Below, in pieces: positions 58,240-64,000 of a stretch of DNA of 64,000 nt. A program made the translations under genes and the position numbers. Source of the DNA: Gnetum montanum (lineage: Eukaryota > Streptophyta > Gnetopsida > Gnetales > Gnetaceae); contig MNCI01026530.1 of NCBI GenBank assembly GCA_015680685.1, forward strand, positions 278,157-342,156, in the 5' to 3' direction. The notes under the pieces were generated by a model that did no database searches, was not told the DNA's origin, and saw only the letters and a program-made list of their open reading frames with translations. Positions within the stretch are counted from its first letter, which is position 1, and each line of letters starts with the position of its first letter.

Positions 58240-60060
58240 GGTGATGTTCAAAACTTAAGAAAATGATTTAGTGATTATACAATTATAACCATACTACTCT
58301 TCCCTTTTTTAAATAGTAGAAAAAAGGACAAGGCACATAAACCAGTTAAAAAGGATGCATAATGTCATAATCCAAAAAAAAAACATTTATCTAAGCAATA
58401 AGATCAATTAATGAGCATACATTTTTTAGCACAAAGTTCCAAGATGACTTGCCCTGAATTTGTCAAGAGCTAATTCAAGCCTTCCAAGTGATATTCAAAC
58501 TTAAAGCTTGAAGTGAAGTATAAGCCTTGAAGATCAAGTAACTTGTTTCTAAATCAGTAAGTCATTAGTAGTTTATGATTCTTTTAATGTTTAAATGTTC
58601 TCTGTCCTTTTAAAAACATCAGCAAAAGATTAGGGCATATCTTATATGATAAGGGAAATATAGTAATACAACTTCACAATATGAAACTAGTCATGCCATA
58701 TTTTTGAAGCTTAAGCTAGGAAGTACATCTCAAGGTAAACTACTCAAAGGATGTTTCAATCAAAATCATGGATACTTTTCCATAATCAGAAGGATCATGT
58801 TCTTGCTCATATTATTGTAAGGAATAATATCACTATTTTCATTCTTTCATAAAATATAGGTACTTCTTACTTCAACTTATGATTGAATATTAAATAAGTT
58901 GGTTGATGATACATCAAGACTTGCTCTTATCAGTTCAAAACAAAGATCTAGAACTAATCCAAAAAGGGCCAACAACACATAATTTGATGCTAAAGACCAA
59001 TTATAGATAAATCAACCTATCTAATTGAAAAACTTATCTCATTATAACTTGTATATTTATATTCAACTAGAAATTTGAAAAACATCAACACAAAAGATAT
59101 GGAATCCATGAGAGAAACATTCATATTTTGCTTTTTGTACAAGGCAATGCCACAAACACAACCATTTTTCAAAAATGAAATTATAATCATGCTAAAGGAT
59201 ATCAAAAACAAAAATTCAAGACTCAACCATATACTTTAAAGAAAAATACCTCTTGATGTTCTTATCTTGTTCATTTTGGAATATATTACTATTTCAATGT
59301 CTCTTGGTTGAAGTCTCCAAAGACTCCTCCTACATTGGTGATCTTCAAGATGGTGATGGATAATGAGGAATAGGCTCCTCCTACACACATGTTACTTATC
59401 TTGGGCTATCAATGTACAAATTTTATAAATCACAAAAGCACTACAACTATAGGTCAACATTGAGCTCAAATGTGGAGACTAAGGTATCCAATTAGTAATA
59501 TTGATAGAATTTTTCAAAGGCTTGTCTTATCTCATAAATAGCAAAAATATCCCAAAGGCCATGAGATTAGAAGCATATCATCATAATAAGTTCAGATTAA
59601 ACATGAAAAAACCAATAAGATAATGATCCAAAGGAAATCAAAATAAGTGCTACACATATTTTCATAGAACCAATTATATCAAGCTCAAAAATGAATGTAA
59701 GGGATGCTTTAAAAAATTATTCCATCATTTTTTTAGAACAAAAATAATTTTGGACTTCAAATACCATTCTTATTAACTAGCAAGAAAAACTATGGAAGCT
59801 TACATTAACTTACCTTGCTTGCAGGGAAGAAGAGAAGATTAATAGAGTTTAGGATGAGGTCCCCTATCATGAAGTACCTTCTCATCTTTTAGTTCTTTTT
59901 CATTAGATCATATATGTCATGTGTCTATTTGTTCATGTTGTTTATGATAAGACCTTTGATCACTTATTCCATCATTTTTAATTCTCCACTTCTCTTCATT
60001 CTCACTTATTGGTACTTGCACAATTTTCTTACCAAAGCCTTTTTAACAAGACCAACCATT
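58240..60060. other. AT-rich interior, no gene seen
   Basis: About 1.8 kb of AT-rich sequence upstream of the copia-type PPT. I see no copia RNase H, RT or integrase. The element may be a large non-autonomous derivative. Confidence 0.5.
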
Positions 60061-60494
60061 TTATTATTTTGATCATCATGAGTATAGTTAAGAGTTTTCT
60101 TACAACCATAATTTTTAGAAAAAAATAAATTATTATTCTTATGATCAAAATTATCAAACCTATCTATGTTTGAGCTTGAATTTTCATGTGTGGAGTTTGA
60201 GTTTTCATGTGTAGCTTCCTCTAAATTCTTTGGCTATTTTTTAGGAGTCTCCTCTTCTTGAGCCTTGTTGCAATCCTTATTAAAAGAGGTTAGTTGTTGA
60301 ATCTTAGCTTCTATGTCTAATATTTCTTCTTTCACTTTAGCATGACTAGCATCCAACTTAGAAATTACAAATTTCTTTACCTTCCTAATCAAATGATGTA
60401 AACAAAAAATTTCTTCTTTAAATTCACTATACCTTTTGTCATACTTACCATCTTGTTTAGCCACATGTGAGGAAATTTCATCTATAAGTGCCAT
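60060..60494 (-). pseudogene. Unidentified coiled-coil ORF
   Basis: An 86-codon frame from ATG at 60494 is Lys/Glu-rich with heptads (KEEILDIEAKIQQLTSF). After one stop the reading stays coding-like (NSNSTHENSSSNIDRFDNF; KMVGLVKKALVRKLCKYQ) to about 60060. I do not recognise it. It begins 25 bases left of the caulimovirid fragment and could belong to the copia-type element as a gag or accessory protein. Confidence 0.4.
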
Positions 60495-60518
60495 GCATAT
60501 GAGATGTGAATTTTAAAT

Positions 60519-60571
60519 AGTTTTCCCATTTTGTGTATTTTCTCTTCCTGTTCTTCATAAGATGATTTTTG
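60519..60571. repeat. 53-bp direct repeat, copy at the truncation point
   Basis: Identical to 63315-63367, with some similarity continuing about 10 bp on each side. It sits exactly where the protease-containing sequence ends. Confidence 0.93.
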
Positions 60572-60584
60572 ATTTTTAAACTGC

Positions 60585-61198
60585 TACCTAGCATTTATCC
60601 TATCAAATTTATATTGATCTAATTGGATAGAATGTTTAGTAATGGTAATGTCAAAATTTTGTAAATTATCTGATCCTATTAAGCAATCATATGATGATAA
60701 AGGAAATTGACAAACAACAAAATAAACTATCTTTCTATCAGGCATTAGAACTGGTAACTTGGCTTGCTTTGTTAATAATCTTTTTTGGGTGTTGAAGGAA
60801 ATGTTAGATGGTTCCTTGTCTTCCCAAAAACAAAGAGGGATTGTTTCTTCCCTAGCAAGAGATACCTCTGCGCCTGTGTCAAATAAACAATCTATTTGAT
60901 ATCTATGATACTTAGGCCATGATATAGTAATTGAGCAGGCAGGTAAGACTGGTCTAGAATTATTACAATTTACTTGTAGGATTACACTTACCTGTTTTGT
61001 CTCTTTTTCATATTCTGATTGTTGCCAACTCTCTTCTTGTTGTTCTAAGTGTTCTAGTTCCTTTGAGGCCTGTTGGAGATATTTCTTGAGTTGTTTGATA
61101 CGAAACTAGTGCCACATAGAAGTTTGTACGTCTTGCGTAACTTCTTTTTCTTCATTATGTGGTGTCTGTGTTTCATCTACAAACTCTATTATGTTTGG
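60585..61198 (-). pseudogene. Caulimovirid aspartic protease
   Basis: The minus-strand frame contains CLFDTGAEVSLA at about 60890, an intact retropepsin-type Asp-Thr-Gly site, and CLIGSDNLQNF at about 60680 as the later motif. An acidic, Gln-rich stretch precedes it. A TAG at about 61109 and another at 61199 break the link to the coat protein. The frame stops at about 60585 just before the 53-bp repeat. Confidence 0.78.
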
Positions 61199-61201
61199 AT
61201 T

Positions 61202-62377
61202 CTAGGAATCTTGATATATACCTAATGATTCCTCAAGCATCTTTTTATGCGTTTCTATCTCGTTTCGCTTAGTTTTTACCTTAAGTTTATAAGCCCTAAA
61301 CTTATGTAAATCTTCTAAAGGAACTTTTTGCCACTTCTTTTCCAATTGTCTTAGTTGGCTTTTTAATAGAGAGTATGTTGGATCTCTTTCATAGAGATCA
61401 TCACTGTCTGATTCTTCATTCATATAAACATGGTACATATATCCAGAAGAATCGGTATCATAGTCTACGTTACCTGGTTCATTTAGGTAATCAGGAATAT
61501 CCTCAAATTCCATTTCACTGGAATATTGATCTGAGGATTCTAGGTAAATATCCCCATTTGAAAAAGATAAGTCAGAGTCATATGTTAGAAAGAAATCGTC
61601 TTTCGTAATTTTCATTGTTTCGATGAAATTGATGCGTTGAGGATGATTATCTTTCTTTGGACATTGACTAGAATAATGTTTCCTTGAACAGATGAAACAT
61701 CTGACTTCCTTGTTTTTATATGAACCTTGTTTTCGTTTAAACATACCTTTAAAAGGTTTTTGTGGCCAATTTTTGCGTTTGATTTTTGGCTGGAATTTCC
61801 GTTTCCAGACCTTCTTTGTTTTTGAAGTCTTTTGTGATGTCCGTTGTATTAGTTTACATACACATGGCTCAGACTGTTGTTTTCTATTCCTAATTAGCTA
61901 TCCAAAATTATCTTCCGAAAACATTTCTAAACATAAGTCTTTTCCTATTTGTTTAGTAAGAGAGCCTACTAGCTTCTGTGTTTTTTGTTGGACACACAGA
62001 TCCCTTGTGACTTTTTCGAGGAATTGGTGGATGACATTGAAACTCATTTCTTCGAGATATTTTTCTTCATGTTGAAGTTGAGCTCGATAGTAACTTGCAA
62101 AAGGTGTTGGAAGACATCCTAAAAGATGTTCTTTTTCACCTACATCATGAATGAGTTTTCCGTAATAATACCATTCTTCCATTATATCAAGGAATGGAGA
62201 CATGTCCTGGATTTTGTGTAATCTTGAACTATAAAACAAAGTCCTATATGCACTATCCCTATCAGCTTTATTTCCTAAGAATTCTTTAGTTATAGCGTTT
62301 AAGAAAATAACATGCGGGTAATTTAATAACTTTTTACGCACGGGAGCTTCTATGAAATTCCACCAACATTTTAACAT
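61202..62377 (-). pseudogene. Caulimovirid coat protein region
   Basis: The 62377-61898 frame has a helix-rich capsid-like segment. After a TAG at about 61895 come a Lys/Arg-rich stretch and the zinc knuckle CFICSRKHYSSQC (C-x2-C-x4-H-x4-C) at about 61680, then an acidic tail to 61202. A basic region followed by this knuckle is characteristic of caulimovirid coat proteins, where it binds RNA. Confidence 0.78.
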
Positions 62378-62440
62378 ACCTTCGAAATTTAACGTTGTGT
62401 TGAGTATGGCATGTTCATATGTCTTCTTTTCTAAGACAAT

Positions 62441-63325
62441 CTATCTAGCGATAAAGCCGCTAATTTTATCAATCTCTTTTTGTCTTTCTCTAATCGACTT
62501 GTAATCCATACTGAAGTATGGTGGTGGTTTTTCTGCTGTCTTACGGACTTGCATAGCTGTTAAGTCTTTAGGATCTTGGAAGATCATACCTTGTTTAGTC
62601 AATAATATTTTCTCTTCATCATCTAAAGATCCTTCACTTCCGATATAAAGAGTTTCATTATCTTCTTCATTAGCATTGATTTCTTCCTCCTCTTTCTTTC
62701 CCTTTTCAGATTTTGGAATAGTATGAACAGGTCGTCGTTTTTGTACCCATGTTGTTGATTTCTTTTTTCTTTCCTTAGGAGGAGTGATCGGACGTGAATC
62801 TATATAAAGACCTTCTAGATCTATGGGATCCTTTATCTTTTCTTTTTCCTTAGTCTTGGATTTTTCTATTTTTTGTTTAGGAACCCATATTTTATGCAAA
62901 TCTTTTACATCCCTTTGTACTTCTCTAACTTCTGCATATGTCATAAAATTCTGATCACTAACATAAGATAACTTATGGTTTGTCCAATTGTGAAGTTTGA
63001 TGATGTCAGAAGGTTGTTCTTCAGATGTTTTTTATTGCATCATATGTGCTACTTCTTTTGGTTCTTCCGTATTCATGTTGATCCTTAATAATTCATCACA
63101 TTCAACACACCTAATGTCATGATCTACTTTATGTAGGTTTTTATGTGTACAGATCTGTGATGGCTTACTAGAGCATGATACCTCATCATCTGAACTAGAT
63201 GTAGAGACTTCTTCTAAAAGTGTTTTTCCGTTTTTATCTTCTTCTACGATTGGTTTTTCTCCCTTCTGTTTAATGACTTTTCTAGGATCTGGTGTGATAC
63301 CTAGCTCTTTAAACAGTTTTCCCAT
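62441..63325 (-). pseudogene. Caulimovirid region between movement and coat proteins
   Basis: Two pieces of one frame: 63325-63032 and 62944-62441, joined across a TAA at about 63029 and separated from the coat region by a TAG at about 62438. The first has a Ser/Asp-rich tract and a possible metal site with CTH, a spaced H and CVEC. The second is highly charged with Lys/Glu blocks. Function not recognised. Confidence 0.6.
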
Positions 63326-63367
63326 TTTGTGTATTTTCTCTTCCTGTTCTTCATAAGATGATTTTTG
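63315..63367. repeat. 53-bp direct repeat, copy at the movement protein end
   Basis: Identical to 60519-60571. Here it covers the overlap of the movement-protein stop and the start of the next frame. Confidence 0.93.
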
Positions 63368-64000
63368 TTTTTTTAAACAGGATTAATGATTTTGTTGGTT
63401 TGACAGGCCTGGGAGCTAATGGATCATAAGGTAAGAGTTTTGGTGGTTGTAAATCTACATAATATCTTCGGGATTTGGATGATGATCTAAATAAAGACTT
63501 TTTAGCTTTTTTCTGCTCATAGTATTCTTCTAATGGATCTTCTAAGTCTGGGAAGAGCCTGTGGATCGGGAGATCCTCTGTATTAATTTGTGTCCCGTAT
63601 TCTAAGTTTGTTGAACCAACAGAAAGAGCTTGTTGGCCAAAAGGTAAGAGAGTTTGAATACTCACTGAACTAAATAACTTAAAACATAATCTAGTTCCTA
63701 TTGTGCAATATACACTACGATCTATAATATCAACAAGAATATATGTAATAAGCATTAAATTGTTAAATAAGTGCAGATCAGAAAGAGAAAGCGTAAAGTT
63801 GGGAATGGTTATGATCAAAGCGTCTAAAACTAACCGTCCCTTTGCTTGTGTAATAATGGCTTCCTGAAACGTCTTAAATCTTCTATCTATTAACGCAATC
63901 CAGTAGGGTTTCTTGAGTCTATAGTTAAAGTGTGGATGAAGGTGAATAGCGATTTCAGCTAGATGGATGTATTGATAACCTTCTTTTTTCCATTTCTCTA
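63351..64000 (-). pseudogene. Caulimovirid movement protein, C-terminal part
   Basis: One open frame runs from the window edge to the stop at 63351, about 216 codons. It includes GYQYIHLAEIAIHLHPHFNY, IALIDRRFKTF, ALIITIPNF and STNLEYGTQI, the pattern of the caulimovirid 30K-type movement protein that opens plasmodesmata. The tail is basic and Pro-rich. The N-terminus is outside the window. No stop is seen in the visible part. Confidence 0.72.

Larger units (their letters stand above)
60519..64000 (-). mobile_element. Endogenous caulimovirid (pararetrovirus) fragment
   Basis: Right to left: movement protein, a linker ORF, coat-protein region with zinc knuckle, and aspartic protease, after which the copy ends at 60519. 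RT and RNase H, which should follow, are absent. The coat-protease frame holds about six stops, all TAG or TAA, so the copy is inert. The order fits Caulimoviridae; the genus cannot be set from what is present. The right end runs off the window. Confidence 0.82.

Overview
The window is plant nuclear DNA built almost entirely from nested, decayed LTR retrotransposons plus one fragment of an endogenous pararetrovirus. I found no ordinary single-copy host gene, tRNA or rRNA. The dual RNase H Tat-type Ty3/gypsy elements, Athila-like elements, a chromovirus, a Ty1/copia LTR and a caulimovirid relic point to a large, repeat-rich plant genome. Species cannot be fixed from this sequence. Four assembly gaps are marked by n (13149, 37883, 39725, 40011-40297).

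Nesting, left to right. E6 (1-4831, +) is the 3' half of a Tat element inserted in the integrase of E1. E1 (4832-29554, -) is an old Tat element whose 5' LTR is 28186-29554. It is also interrupted, inside the RT/RNase H region, by E4 (6432-13445, -), a gag-carrying element without recognisable protease, RT or integrase, flanked by the TSD ctaag. E1 itself sits in the integrase of E5 (29560-about 32480, -), a decayed chromovirus. E3 (-), an Athila-like element, has its pol at about 32500-36517 and its gag and 5' LTR at 52948-55709. It was split by E2 (36518-52942, -), a younger Tat element with TSD cccta on both sides. A plus-strand gypsy protease fragment (56.5 kb), a copia 3' LTR (about 57.0-58.2 kb), an unidentified coiled-coil ORF (60.2 kb) and a truncated caulimovirid (60519 to the window end, -) follow.

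The most interesting feature is a spliced gene on the strand opposite to gag-pol, placed between protease and reverse transcriptase in both E2 (43134-46729) and the much more diverged E1 (19533-23269). In E2 eight exons can be drawn with GT-AG introns whose phases all agree. The only lesions are one stop codon and one 1-base frameshift, both in exon 2. The protein starts with a domain resembling FCP1/NIF (HAD-type) phosphatases with altered catalytic positions. It continues with a domain I do not recognise, an acidic linker and a coiled coil. E1 keeps the same exon order and phases across five introns despite many stops, so the gene is an old component of this Tat lineage and not a single capture event.

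In both elements the gene is tail-to-tail with the gag-protease ORF and head-to-head with the RT-RNase H-integrase ORF. Copies of a short motif (core tagtttaaggccgttgcggg and variants) lie on both sides of it and also form the 3' UTR array. In E1 the RT-to-gene spacer additionally carries a degenerate tandem array of roughly 190-bp units. These features suggest a retrotransposon with a divided pol and an antisense, intron-containing accessory gene.
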